64,000 bases of DNA from Sphingomonadaceae bacterium (GTDB lineage: Bacteria > Pseudomonadota > Alphaproteobacteria > Sphingomonadales > Sphingomonadaceae), in NCBI GenBank assembly GCA_025359445.1, contig JANYGB010000019.1, forward strand, positions 61,478-125,477, in the 5' to 3' direction. Shown here piece after piece: positions 1-7,923 of this stretch. A model generated the notes under the pieces. It was not told where the DNA came from. It saw only the letters and a list, made by a program, of their open reading frames with translations, and did not search any database. How positions within the stretch are numbered: the stretch's first letter is position 1; every line of letters begins with the position of its first letter. A program made the translations under genes and the position numbers.

Positions 1-876
1 CAATTGCAGCCGGTGCTCGCGGGTGAAGCCGATCGCGCCGTGCATTTGGGTGGCGATCGAAGCTCCGCTGCCCGCCGCTTCGCGCGCCCGCAGCGAGCCT
101 GCGGCAACCCCCAGCAGATCGCAGCGCGCCAGGGCTTCGGCGGCAAGATCGGCCGCGGCGGTGGCGCAGGCGAGCTCGCCCGCCAGCTTGGCCAATTCGT
201 GCTGCACCGCTTGGAATTTGGACAGCGGCTTGCCGAATTGCACCCGCGTTCCGGTATGCTCAAGCGTCATGTCGAGCGCGGCTTCAAGCGCGCCGGCGAT
301 CTGGAATGCGCGCAAAGTTGAACCCTCAGCCAGCGGGCAGTGGGGCAGCGGGGCGGACACATCGGCCGTCCAATCAATCTGCAACGTGGGCCGCGGCTGG
401 AAATTGAGCGCGAGCCCCGCCTCGGCGACCGTCCAGCCCGAGCGCGGTACGCGGTACAATCTGTCGCCCACCGCCAGCGCGAGGCAATCGAGCTTGTCGC
501 CCCAGGCAATTCGCGCGACTCGCCCAGTCAGGCGGCCCTCGTTGAGCGTCAGCGCATCGGCGCGGGCCAATCCGGCGGCACCCTCGGCCAGGGGCAATCC
601 GGCGGCAGCGAGCAAGCGGTTCGCGCCCATCGTCTCGGCCACCGGCAGCGGCACCGCGTGGCGGCCGAGCAGCCGCAAGGCTTCGCCCTGATCGGCGGGA
701 TCCAGCCCGAACCCGCCTTGTTCTTCGCTGAGCAGCGCCAACGGCAGGCCCATCTCCTCGAACTTGGCCCACAGTTCGGGCAGCCATTCGCCGCCGCGCG
801 CGCGCGCCTGCGCGCTATCATCGAGGTGCCGTTCAAGCAGCCGTTCGATCATGTCCGCCAGCATCGTGATGCGCAT
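1..876 (-). CDS. Acyl-CoA dehydrogenase family protein, C-terminus cut by window edge
   Basis: The open minus-strand frame runs from an ATG at 876 to base 1 without a stop (292 codons). It is missing from the ORF track because it leaves the window. The N-terminus reads MRITMLADMIERLLERH, followed by an acyl-CoA dehydrogenase N-terminal helical region with 'MGLPLALLSEEQGGFG'. The last visible part contains 'GTRVQFGKPLSKFQAVQHELA' style helix and 'QMHGAIGFTREHRLQL', which are the flavin-binding C-terminal helices of the family. It would oxidise an acyl-CoA thioester using FAD and pass electrons to ETF. The middle beta domain looks shortened, as in the small steroid- or branched-chain-degradation type. 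The substrate cannot be told from sequence. It lies directly downstream (in its own direction) of tRNA-Thr. Confidence 0.85.
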   Translation of the reverse strand, partial: MRITMLADMIERLLERHLDDSAQARARGGEWLPELWAKFEEMGLPLALLSEEQGGFGLDPADQGEALRLLGRHAVPLPVAETMGANRLLAAAGLPLAEGAAGLARADALTLNEGRLTGRVARIAWGDKLDCLALAVGDRLYRVPRSGWTVAEAGLALNFQPRPTLQIDWTADVSAPLPHCPLAEGSTLRAFQIAGALEAALDMTLEHTGTRVQFGKPLSKFQAVQHELAKLAGELACATAAADLAAEALARCDLLGVAAGSLRAREAAGSGASIATQMHGAIGFTREHRLQL

Positions 877-886
877 CCCTTGCGAG

Positions 887-962
<76 letters not shown>

Positions 963-993
963 AACGTGGCCTTAAGTGCAGGCGTCCTTAGCC

Positions 994-1866
994 CTAGGCA
1001 GCGCCAAAGGTCCAGCCCTCGGTTTGCGCAATCTGCTCCGTGAGCAGTGACGGGGACCAGGTTGCCGAATCGTGCGCAATGGTACGCAGCCAGGCCGCCG
1101 AAATCAGCGCATCGGCGGCATGGTCGGTTATCGCGCCGGTTCCTGGCACTGGCTTGCTGCTCAGTGCGGCCAGCGCTGCAGTAAGGTCGGCAAAGTCGCG
1201 GATTTTCGAACGGGCTGCGCTGCGCCCTGCGGCTATCGCGGCCAGCGTCGTGTAGATTTCCACCAGCACCGAACCACTGTCCGGCAGAGCATCGAACGGC
1301 CAGATCGCATAATGGTGCTGCAAGCGGTGAAGCAGCCGCATTCCCGCGAGCGAGCCCTTGCCGACTTGCGCGGCGCCGACGAGGTTGAAATTGCTGTAAG
1401 GGCGGCACCCGGCGCGGGCCTGCGCATGCTCGGTCTGGCGAAAGCGCCCGCGCCCGCCACCGAAAACTGCGCCCTCGCGCCCGCCATGGCGGCGGAAATG
1501 CGGCGCGATTTGGGGGTGATCGGCGAACTTTGTGGCTCCCAAGTGGGGTTCGTCGGCGCTGATTTGCTCGACCAGCGCCCACAATTCGCGCGCGCTGTGC
1601 GGACTGTTTGCCCAACCCGGAAAATAGGCGCGCGTGTCAGCGCAGGCGAACGAAAAGCTCATGTCAAAGCCGACCAAGGTATCGGGCGGCAAGTCATTCA
1701 GCAGCCAGTCGAGCACCTCGCCGCGCGACCAGCAGTGGCCAGGGCGGATCAACTCTGGCGCAGCATCGCCGCCTGCACACACCGCCAGCGCAATCCCGCG
1801 ATGCCGCTCCCCCGCCGCCCCCGACCAGTCAATCGCGGCGTAATGCTTGAAGCGGTCGGGCTTCAT
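994..1866 (-). CDS. DUF429-like (RNase H-fold) hypothetical protein
   Basis: A 290-aa protein starting MKPDRFKHYAAIDWSGAAG. The ATG overlaps the TGA of the upstream rarA by 4 bases (ATGA), so the two are probably translated together. The opening 'AIDWSG' strand with a following small-residue loop, the internal 'LVGFDMSFSFA' strand and the C-terminal 'GTGAITDHAADALISAAWL' helix resemble the DUF429 group, whose members are predicted to have an RNase H-like fold with clustered acidic residues. No biochemical role is known to me. The longer 420-aa ORF in the track extends backwards into rarA in a non-native frame. The DUF429 assignment is by eye only. Confidence 0.7.
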   Translation of the reverse strand: MKPDRFKHYAAIDWSGAAGERHRGIALAVCAGGDAAPELIRPGHCWSRGEVLDWLLNDLPPDTLVGFDMSFSFACADTRAYFPGWANSPHSARELWALVEQISADEPHLGATKFADHPQIAPHFRRHGGREGAVFGGGRGRFRQTEHAQARAGCRPYSNFNLVGAAQVGKGSLAGMRLLHRLQHHYAIWPFDALPDSGSVLVEIYTTLAAIAAGRSAARSKIRDFADLTAALAALSSKPVPGTGAITDHAADALISAAWLRTIAHDSATWSPSLLTEQIAQTEGWTFGAA

Positions 1867-3182
1867 TCCCCCTGCAGTTCGGCCCGCCGCTTGTCCCACC
1901 ACTCCATTCGCTTCAATACCTCGCGCTCGAATCCGCGTTCGGCTGGCTGGTAATATTGCTGCGGTTCCATTTCCTCGGGCCAGTAGTCTGCGCCCGAAAA
2001 GCCGTCCTCGCTCTGGTGGTCGTAGGCGTAGCCCTTGCCGTAGCCGATGTCCTTCATCAACTTGGTCGGAGCGTTGAGGATGTGCGCGGGCGGGGCCAGG
2101 CTGCCGGTCTGGCGCGCGCTGTCCCAAGCCGACTTTTGCGCCATGTAAGCCGCGTTCGATTTGGGTGCGGTGGCGAGGTAGAGGCAGGCCTGGACGATTG
2201 CCAGTTCGCCCTCGGGACTGCCGAGGAACTGGTAGGCATCCTTGGCCGCGAGGCACTGGATCAGCGCTTGCGGATCAGCCAGGCCTACGTCTTCGCTGGC
2301 GAAGCGGACCAGTCGGCGCAGCACATACAGCGGCTCCTCGCCTGCGGTGAGCATCCGCGCCATGTAGTACAGCGACGCTTGCGGATCGGACCCGCGCAAG
2401 GCTTTGTGCAGCGCCGAGATCAGGTTGTAGTGCCCGTCACGGTCCTTGTCATAAACCGCGACCCGGCGCTGGAGGAATGCGCCAAGTGCGGCAGGATCGA
2501 GCGGCTCCGCGATTGCCGCCGCGTAGAGCGTCTCGGCCTGGTTGAGCAGGAACCGTCCATCGCCATCGGCTGAGGCGACCAGCGCCTCGCGCGCAGCCGG
2601 CGTAAGCGGCAGCGGCCCTTCGAGCGCTTCGCCGCGCGCGACCAGCGTATCGAGCGCCGCCGCATCGAGCCGGTGCAGGATCAGCACTTGTGCGCGGCTG
2701 AGCAAAGCGGCGTTGAGGGCAAAGCTGGGGTTCTCGGTGGTAGCACCGACCAAGGTAACCGTGCCTTTCTCCACGAACGGCAGGAACCCGTCCTGCTGGG
2801 CGCGGTTGAAGCGGTGAATCTCGTCCACAAACAACAAAGTGCGCTGGCCGGCCTTGGCCATGGTCTCGGCCTCGGCGAAAGCCTTTTTGAGATCGGCCAC
2901 GCCCGAGAACACCGCGCTGATCGCCGCAAAACGCATGCCGACCGCCTTGGCCAGCAGCCGCGCGATGCTGGTCTTGCCAGTGCCGGGCGGGCCCCACAGG
3001 ATCATGCTCGACAGGCGGCCTGCGGCGACCATCCGGCCGATCGCGCCAGCGGGGCCGGTCAGGTGCTCCTGCCCGATAACGTCATCAAGCACGCGCGGGC
3101 GCAACCGGTCAGCCAGTGGCGCATCGGCGCGGGGTTCTTCTTCAGGACTCTCGGGAAGGTCTGCAGCAAACAGGTCGGCCAT
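1863..3182 (-). CDS. rarA: Replication-associated recombination protein A (AAA+ ATPase)
   Basis: A 439-aa AAA+ ATPase of the RarA/MgsA/WRNIP1 family, which acts at stalled replication forks and interacts with SSB and the clamp-loader pathway. The Walker A motif is 'GPPGTGKTS', the Walker B motif 'LLFVDEIHRFN', sensor 1 'GATTENPSF', and the C-terminal helical tetramerisation region contains 'YDKDRDGHYNLISALHKALRGSDPQA'. The start MADLFAADLPES (3182) was preferred over the track's 33-residue extension because family members begin just before 'PLADRLRPRVLDDVIGQEHL'. The 3' end overlaps the DUF429-like gene by 4 bases. Confidence 0.95.
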   Translation of the reverse strand: MADLFAADLPESPEEEPRADAPLADRLRPRVLDDVIGQEHLTGPAGAIGRMVAAGRLSSMILWGPPGTGKTSIARLLAKAVGMRFAAISAVFSGVADLKKAFAEAETMAKAGQRTLLFVDEIHRFNRAQQDGFLPFVEKGTVTLVGATTENPSFALNAALLSRAQVLILHRLDAAALDTLVARGEALEGPLPLTPAAREALVASADGDGRFLLNQAETLYAAAIAEPLDPAALGAFLQRRVAVYDKDRDGHYNLISALHKALRGSDPQASLYYMARMLTAGEEPLYVLRRLVRFASEDVGLADPQALIQCLAAKDAYQFLGSPEGELAIVQACLYLATAPKSNAAYMAQKSAWDSARQTGSLAPPAHILNAPTKLMKDIGYGKGYAYDHQSEDGFSGADYWPEEMEPQQYYQPAERGFEREVLKRMEWWDKRRAELQGE

Positions 3183-3241
3183 TCCGACAAGATAGCGGCT
3201 GCGAGAATTTTTGCACCAAGAGGCTTGCATGATCGATCTGC

Positions 3242-3251
3242 AGATATATCT
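3242..3251. promoter_or_regulatory. Palindrome upstream of padR, candidate operator
   Basis: The perfect palindrome AGATATATCT lies 28 bases upstream of the padR start. PadR regulators are commonly autoregulated through AT-rich dyads near their own promoter, so this is a reasonable operator candidate. No binding data are available. Confidence 0.45.
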
Positions 3252-3279
3252 TAGAGCAATCATGAAAGGAACAAGACAC

Positions 3280-3906
3280 ATGAGAATGCACGGATGCGGC
3301 CCACGGGGCCACCGTTATGGCCCAATGGCCGCAATGATAATGACCGGTATGGGACACGGCTGGGGCCGCCACTGGGGCTCTGATTGGGGCGCTGGGTTTG
3401 GCGGCGAAGGCCGTGGCGGTCCGGGACGACGCGGTCCTGGCGGGCGCGGCCGGATGTTCGGCTCGGGCGAATTGCGGCTCGCGCTGCTCGGTCTGATCGC
3501 CGAAACCCCGCGCCACGGCTACGAACTGATCAAGGCGATTGAGGAACTGTCGGGCGGCAACTACGCGCCAAGCCCGGGGGTGGTCTATCCCACGCTCAGC
3601 CTACTGACCGACGAGGGCGTGATCGAAGACCAGGCGGGCGAAGGTGCGCGCAAGTCGTTCGCCGCAACCGATGCCGGGCGCGCTGAATTGGCCGAACGTC
3701 AGGAGGAATACGGCGCAATCGTCGCGCGGCTCAAAGGCCTCGCTGAAGAAAGCGAACGAACCAGCGCGCCGCCGCTCAAGCGCGCGATGGGCAACCTGGT
3801 TCACGCGGTAAAAAACCGCATGGCAGCCGGCGACTTCGACCGCGAAACGGTCCACGCAGTAGCCGCGATCCTCGATGAGGCAGCACAGCGGATCGAACGG
3901 CTGTGA
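3280..3906 (+). CDS. PadR family transcriptional regulator with Gly/His/Met-rich N-terminus
   Basis: The 208-aa product starts MRMHGCGPRGHRYGP. The start at 3280 was chosen because AAAGGA lies 9 bases upstream. Residues about 1-60 are very rich in Gly, His, Met and Arg and look disordered. From about residue 63 there is a PadR winged helix: 'FGSGELRLALLGLIAETPRHGYELIKAIEELSGGNYAPSPGVVYPTLSLL', the recognition and wing region. A C-terminal dimerisation helix follows. PadR proteins are usually repressors that respond to small molecules. The His/Met-rich leader could bind metal, but that is only an inference. The stop overlaps the start of the DUF2218 gene (GTGA). Confidence 0.9.
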   Translation: MRMHGCGPRGHRYGPMAAMIMTGMGHGWGRHWGSDWGAGFGGEGRGGPGRRGPGGRGRMFGSGELRLALLGLIAETPRHGYELIKAIEELSGGNYAPSPGVVYPTLSLLTDEGVIEDQAGEGARKSFAATDAGRAELAERQEEYGAIVARLKGLAEESERTSAPPLKRAMGNLVHAVKNRMAAGDFDRETVHAVAAILDEAAQRIERL

Positions 3907-4220
3907 GCTACGGCGCAGCAGCCAGCGTGCCGACCGCCAGCGCGAGCAAGTACCTCCAGCAGGTGTGCAAGCACTGGGCCCACAACCTCACGGTCGAATT
4001 CGATGAGGCCAAAGGAACCATCGTGTTTCCTAAGGACGCACGGGGCGCGAACTGGCCTGGTGACGGCGTGGTCACCTTGACCGCCGGGCCTGAAACGCTC
4101 GGTTGCCGCATCGAGGCGAGCGAAGCTGTGCAACGCGACGGCCTGAAAGGCGCGCTTGCCCGGCACATTGACCGCTTCGCGTTCCGTGAGGCGCTGGCTT
4201 GGGATTGGCACGACGGCTAA
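3903..4220 (+). CDS. DUF2218 domain protein
   Basis: A 105-aa protein starting at a GTG that overlaps the padR stop by 4 bases. The motif 'ASKYLQQVCKHWAHNLTVEF' and the closing 'LKGALARHIDRFAFREALAW' match the DUF2218 family, whose members are about 90-110 aa and often sit beside PadR or siderophore-related genes. The function is unknown. Translational coupling suggests it is co-regulated with, or the main target of, the PadR regulator. Confidence 0.88.
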   Translation: MSYGAAASVPTASASKYLQQVCKHWAHNLTVEFDEAKGTIVFPKDARGANWPGDGVVTLTAGPETLGCRIEASEAVQRDGLKGALARHIDRFAFREALAWDWHDG

Positions 4221-4349
4221 GCGGACCCGGCTCGCGGGGTGCGAAGCGACCGCAAAATCGGCGTTTCCTATTGAACCGGCGCGGGTTTGGTCCCGCGCCG
4301 GTTTCGTGTTAGCAAGTCCGCAAATGTCAAAAGACATCGGGAGTGGGAT

Positions 4350-4772
4350 ATGGACGAGCTGAATTGCGGCGCAAGGGTGCCATTGAGCTTCTGGGTCGTT
4401 GCCGGGCTTGGCGTGCTGTGGAACGGCTTTGCCGTCATGGGCTATTGGCTGACCGCGACTCATAATCCGAGCGCGATGGCGCAGACTCCGGCCGAAATGG
4501 TCGAGGCGCTCAATCATACGCCGACCTGGGCGATGGCCGCTTGGGGCTTTGCCGTATGTGCTGCACTGGCCGGATCGGTGCTGCTTGTCCTGCGCCGCCG
4601 CTGGGCGGTGCCTGCTTTTGTTGCTTCGCTTGGCGGACTGCTGATACTGACTATCTATCAAGTCGCCGTGAACATGCCGATGAGCATACCGCAGATCATC
4701 ACGATCTGGCTGGTCGCGCTGTTCCTGCTGCGCTTCAGCAGCAGCGAAGCGGGTAAAGGCTTGCTGCGCTAA
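4350..4772 (+). CDS. Four-helix inner-membrane protein, function unknown
   Basis: A 140-aa protein starting MDELNCGARVPLSFWVV, preceded by the purine-rich GGGAGTGGGAT. Hydrophobic segments are visible at about residues 10-33 (LSFWVVAGLGVLWNGFAVMGYW), 60-80, 86-106 and 112-130. A polar stretch, 'NPSAMAQTPAEMVEALNHTPTW', lies between the first two helices. I recognise no catalytic motif. Similar proteins are common in sphingomonads with no assigned role. The gene converges with the glycosyltransferase, overlapping by 4 bases at the 3' ends. Confidence 0.75.
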   Translation: MDELNCGARVPLSFWVVAGLGVLWNGFAVMGYWLTATHNPSAMAQTPAEMVEALNHTPTWAMAAWGFAVCAALAGSVLLVLRRRWAVPAFVASLGGLLILTIYQVAVNMPMSIPQIITIWLVALFLLRFSSSEAGKGLLR

Positions 4773-5926
4773 GCGGGCCGCGTCGATTTCTTTGCAATAA
4801 GACGCAGATAGCTGTCGGCAACCGACTGGTTGATCTGGTCCCAATCGTAGTCTCTGCTGCGCAACTCTCCCGCTTGGCCGTGGCTTTTGCGCAGCTGCGG
4901 ATCGAATGCATAAGCTCTAAGCGCTGTGGCAAATTCGTCCACCGCGCCGGGCGGGATCAGTCGGCCAGACTGGCCATCGGCGATCAAATTCTCACTGCCA
5001 GTCGCCGCCGCCGCCACCACTGGCACGCCGCAGGCCATCGCCTCCAACGAGACATTGCCGAACGCTTCAGTCTCGGACGGAAAGAACATCGTGTCCATCG
5101 AGGCAACCGCGCGGCCAAGGTCTGCTCCGCCAAGAAACCCGGTAAACACCGCGCTGGGCAACCGGCATTCGAACCACTCGCGCGCAGGACCTTCGCCGAC
5201 GATCAGTACGCGGAATGGCACACCGGTTTCAGCCAGCCGGTCAATTGCATCGCAAAATACGTCAAGTGCCTTTTCCATCACCAGGCGGCTGAGGAAACCG
5301 ATCACGAATTCTTCGTCCGCGATGCCGAGGCCGCGCCGCCAGGCCAGATCTCGGCGCTGCGGATTGAAGGTTGTCCGATCCACCCCGCGCGACCAGATCC
5401 CGATATCGGAATTCATCCGTTCGTCGCGCAGCACTTGCGCCATCGATTCGCTTGGCGCGATCAACGCGTCGCAGCGCCGGTAAAACCGGCGTTGCAACGC
5501 CACAGCTGCCGGTGCGAGGAAGCCGATGTGGTAGTATTTGAGGTAGGTTTCAAACCGGGTGTGAACCGAGGCAACCACCGGCAAGTTCCGTTTTCGCGCC
5601 CACGTTACCGCGCGGTGCCCGCTCGCATCGGGGGCTGAGACATGGACGATATTGGGCTTGAACGCCGCCAGGTCGCGCTTGATCCGCGCGTTGACGCCCG
5701 ATGACAACCGGTATTCGCTGCGAAACGGGATTGGCACCGACGGCAGTGAAACCAGATCGCCGGTGGGTTCCATCTCGGGTTGGTCAACCGTCGGCGAATA
5801 GACCCGCACTTGCGCGCCCTGGCGGATCAAGTAGCCGACCAGACGGTTAAGCGCCTTGTTCGCGCCATCGACGGTGATGTTGTAGTTGCCTGAAAACAGG
5901 GCAATGCGCAGGTCGCTGGGCTTCAT
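4769..5926 (-). CDS. GT4-family glycosyltransferase
   Basis: A 385-aa retaining glycosyltransferase of the GT-B fold. The N-terminal domain begins 'LRIALFSGNYNITVDGANKALNRLVGYL', the acceptor-side glycine-rich region. The C-terminal donor domain has 'IGFLSRLVMEKALDVFCDAI' and the E-x7-E motif 'ETEAFGNVSLEAMACGVPVVA'. The closest recognisable group is the family of GDP-mannose or phosphatidylinositol/diacylglycerol alpha-mannosyltransferases (MgtA/PimB-like), so a glycolipid or sphingolipid sugar transfer is likely. The sugar and acceptor cannot be fixed from sequence. It is complete and stands alone on this strand upstream of the small membrane protein. Confidence 0.87.
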   Translation of the reverse strand: MKPSDLRIALFSGNYNITVDGANKALNRLVGYLIRQGAQVRVYSPTVDQPEMEPTGDLVSLPSVPIPFRSEYRLSSGVNARIKRDLAAFKPNIVHVSAPDASGHRAVTWARKRNLPVVASVHTRFETYLKYYHIGFLAPAAVALQRRFYRRCDALIAPSESMAQVLRDERMNSDIGIWSRGVDRTTFNPQRRDLAWRRGLGIADEEFVIGFLSRLVMEKALDVFCDAIDRLAETGVPFRVLIVGEGPAREWFECRLPSAVFTGFLGGADLGRAVASMDTMFFPSETEAFGNVSLEAMACGVPVVAAAATGSENLIADGQSGRLIPPGAVDEFATALRAYAFDPQLRKSHGQAGELRSRDYDWDQINQSVADSYLRLIAKKSTRPA

Positions 5927-5982
5927 CGAGCGGACTTAGCGGCGAAAGGGCCGGGGGGATAGCCGCCCCCGGCGCTCCTTGT

Positions 5983-7830
5983 TCAGGCCGCTTCCTTCTT
6001 GCGGCCCGCCTTCTTGCGCTCGTTGGGATCGAGCAGCGCCTTGCGCAGCCGAATCGACTGCGGAGTGACTTCGACCATTTCGTCGTCGTCGATATAGGCA
6101 ATCGCTTGTTCCAGCGTCATGATCCGCGGCGGGGTCAGCCGGATCGCGTCATCCTTGCCGGTCGAGCGGAAGTTGGTGAGCTGCTTGCTCTTCATCGGGT
6201 TAACTTCAAGGTCAGCGTCCTTGGCATTTTCGCCGATGATCATGCCTTCGTAGATCTTGTCCTGCGGGCGCACGAACAGCACGCCGCGCTCTTCCAGCAT
6301 GTTAAGCGCATAGCCGACTGCTTCGCCGGCGCAGTTGGAGATCAGCACGCCCACCGGACGGCCCTCGATCGTGCCCTTGTAGGGACCGTATTTCTCGAAC
6401 AAGCGGTTCATGATCCCGGTGCCGCGCGTGTCGGACAGGAACTCGCCGTGGTAGCCGATCAGTCCGCGGCTGGGGGCGGAGAAGGTGATCCGGGTCTTGC
6501 CGCCGCCCGAGGGGCGCATGTCGGTCATCTCGCCCTTGCGGAATGCCATTTTCTCGACGACTACGCCGGCATATTCGTCATCGACGTCGATCACCGTGGT
6601 TTCGTATGGTTCGGTGCGCTTGCCGTTTTCATCCTCGGCATAGAGCACGCGCGGGCGGCTGATGCCGAGCTCAAAGCCTTCGCGGCGCATCGTCTCGATC
6701 AGCACGCCGAGCTGCAATTCGCCGCGTCCAGCCACTTCGAAGCTGTCGCGGTCAGCGCTTTCGGTAACGCGGATCGCCACATTACTTTCGGCCTCGCGGG
6801 CGAGCCGGTCGCGGATCATTCGGCTGGTGACCTTGGTGCCCTCCCGCCCGGCCATTGGCGAATCGTTCACCGCAAAACGCATCGACAGCGTCGGCGGATC
6901 GATCGGCTGGGCGTGGAGCGGCTCGGTCACCGACGGATCGCAGATGGTGTTTGACACGGTCGCCTCGGTTAGCCCGGCGATCGAGATAATGTCCCCCGCC
7001 TGCGCTTCTTCGACAGGCACGCGTTCAAGCCCGCGGAACGCCATCAGCTTTGAGGCGCGGCCGGTTTCGACCACGTTGCCGTCGTTATCGAGTGCATGGA
7101 TCGGCGAATTGACCTTGATCTTGCCCGACTGGACCTTGCCAGTGAGGATGCGGCCGAGGAAGTTGTCGCGATCAAGCAGAGTGACGAGGAACTTGAACGG
7201 GCCATCGACATCGGCTGCGGGAGCCGGAACGTGGCTGACGATCTTTTCGAACAGCGGGGTCAAAGTCCCGGCGCGCAGGCTCGGGTCTTCGTTGGCATAG
7301 CCATTGCGGCCAGAGGCGTAGAGCACCGGGAAATCGAGCTGCTCGTCGGTCGCATCGAGGCTCACGAAAAGGTCGAACACTTCGTCGAGAACTTCCTGGA
7401 TGCGCTCGTCCTGACGATCGACCTTGTTGACCACAACGATCGGACGCAGCCCCAGCGCAAGCGCTTTGCCGGTGACGAATTTGGTCTGCGGCATCGCCCC
7501 TTCGGACGAATCGACCAGCAGGATCACCCCGTCGACCATCGACAGGATCCGCTCAACCTCACCGCCGAAATCGGCGTGGCCGGGGGTATCGACGATGTTG
7601 ATGTGGGTGGTGTGGCCGTGCTGATCGTCCCATTCGACCGAGGTGCACTTGGCCAGAATGGTGATCCCGCGTTCTTTTTCGAGGTCGTTGGAATCCATCG
7701 CGCGCTCTTCGATCCGCTGGTTGTCGCGGAAGGTGCCGGACTGGCGGAACAGCTGATCGACCAGCGTAGTTTTACCGTGATCGACGTGCGCGATAATCGC
7801 GATATTGCGCAGGGGAAGCTGAGCGGACAT
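5983..7830 (-). CDS. typA: Ribosome-binding GTPase TypA/BipA
   Basis: A 615-aa translational GTPase. G1 is '[12 protein letters not shown]', the switch II region is '[12 protein letters not shown]', and G4 is 'VVNKVD'. Domain II, the EF-G-like domains III and V ('[14 protein letters not shown]', '[10 protein letters not shown]') and the TypA-specific C-terminal domain are all present in order. BipA/TypA assists 50S assembly and growth under stress or cold. The length is typical (about 605-615 aa). The Lys/Arg-rich tail '[13 protein letters not shown]' is usual for alphaproteobacteria. Confidence 0.97.
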   Translation of the reverse strand: MSAQLPLRNIAIIAHVDHGKTTLVDQLFRQSGTFRDNQRIEERAMDSNDLEKERGITILAKCTSVEWDDQHGHTTHINIVDTPGHADFGGEVERILSMVDGVILLVDSSEGAMPQTKFVTGKALALGLRPIVVVNKVDRQDERIQEVLDEVFDLFVSLDATDEQLDFPVLYASGRNGYANEDPSLRAGTLTPLFEKIVSHVPAPAADVDGPFKFLVTLLDRDNFLGRILTGKVQSGKIKVNSPIHALDNDGNVVETGRASKLMAFRGLERVPVEEAQAGDIISIAGLTEATVSNTICDPSVTEPLHAQPIDPPTLSMRFAVNDSPMAGREGTKVTSRMIRDRLAREAESNVAIRVTESADRDSFEVAGRGELQLGVLIETMRREGFELGISRPRVLYAEDENGKRTEPYETTVIDVDDEYAGVVVEKMAFRKGEMTDMRPSGGGKTRITFSAPSRGLIGYHGEFLSDTRGTGIMNRLFEKYGPYKGTIEGRPVGVLISNCAGEAVGYALNMLEERGVLFVRPQDKIYEGMIIGENAKDADLEVNPMKSKQLTNFRSTGKDDAIRLTPPRIMTLEQAIAYIDDDEMVEVTPQSIRLRKALLDPNERKKAGRKKEAA

Positions 7831-7923
7831 TCAATAACTCTCAATCGGGGGAGGGCGGCACCGTGCTGCGCCGCAACATTGGCCGCGCCCCTAGCCGATG
7901 AAGGGCCTTGGGGCAAGCGCCGC

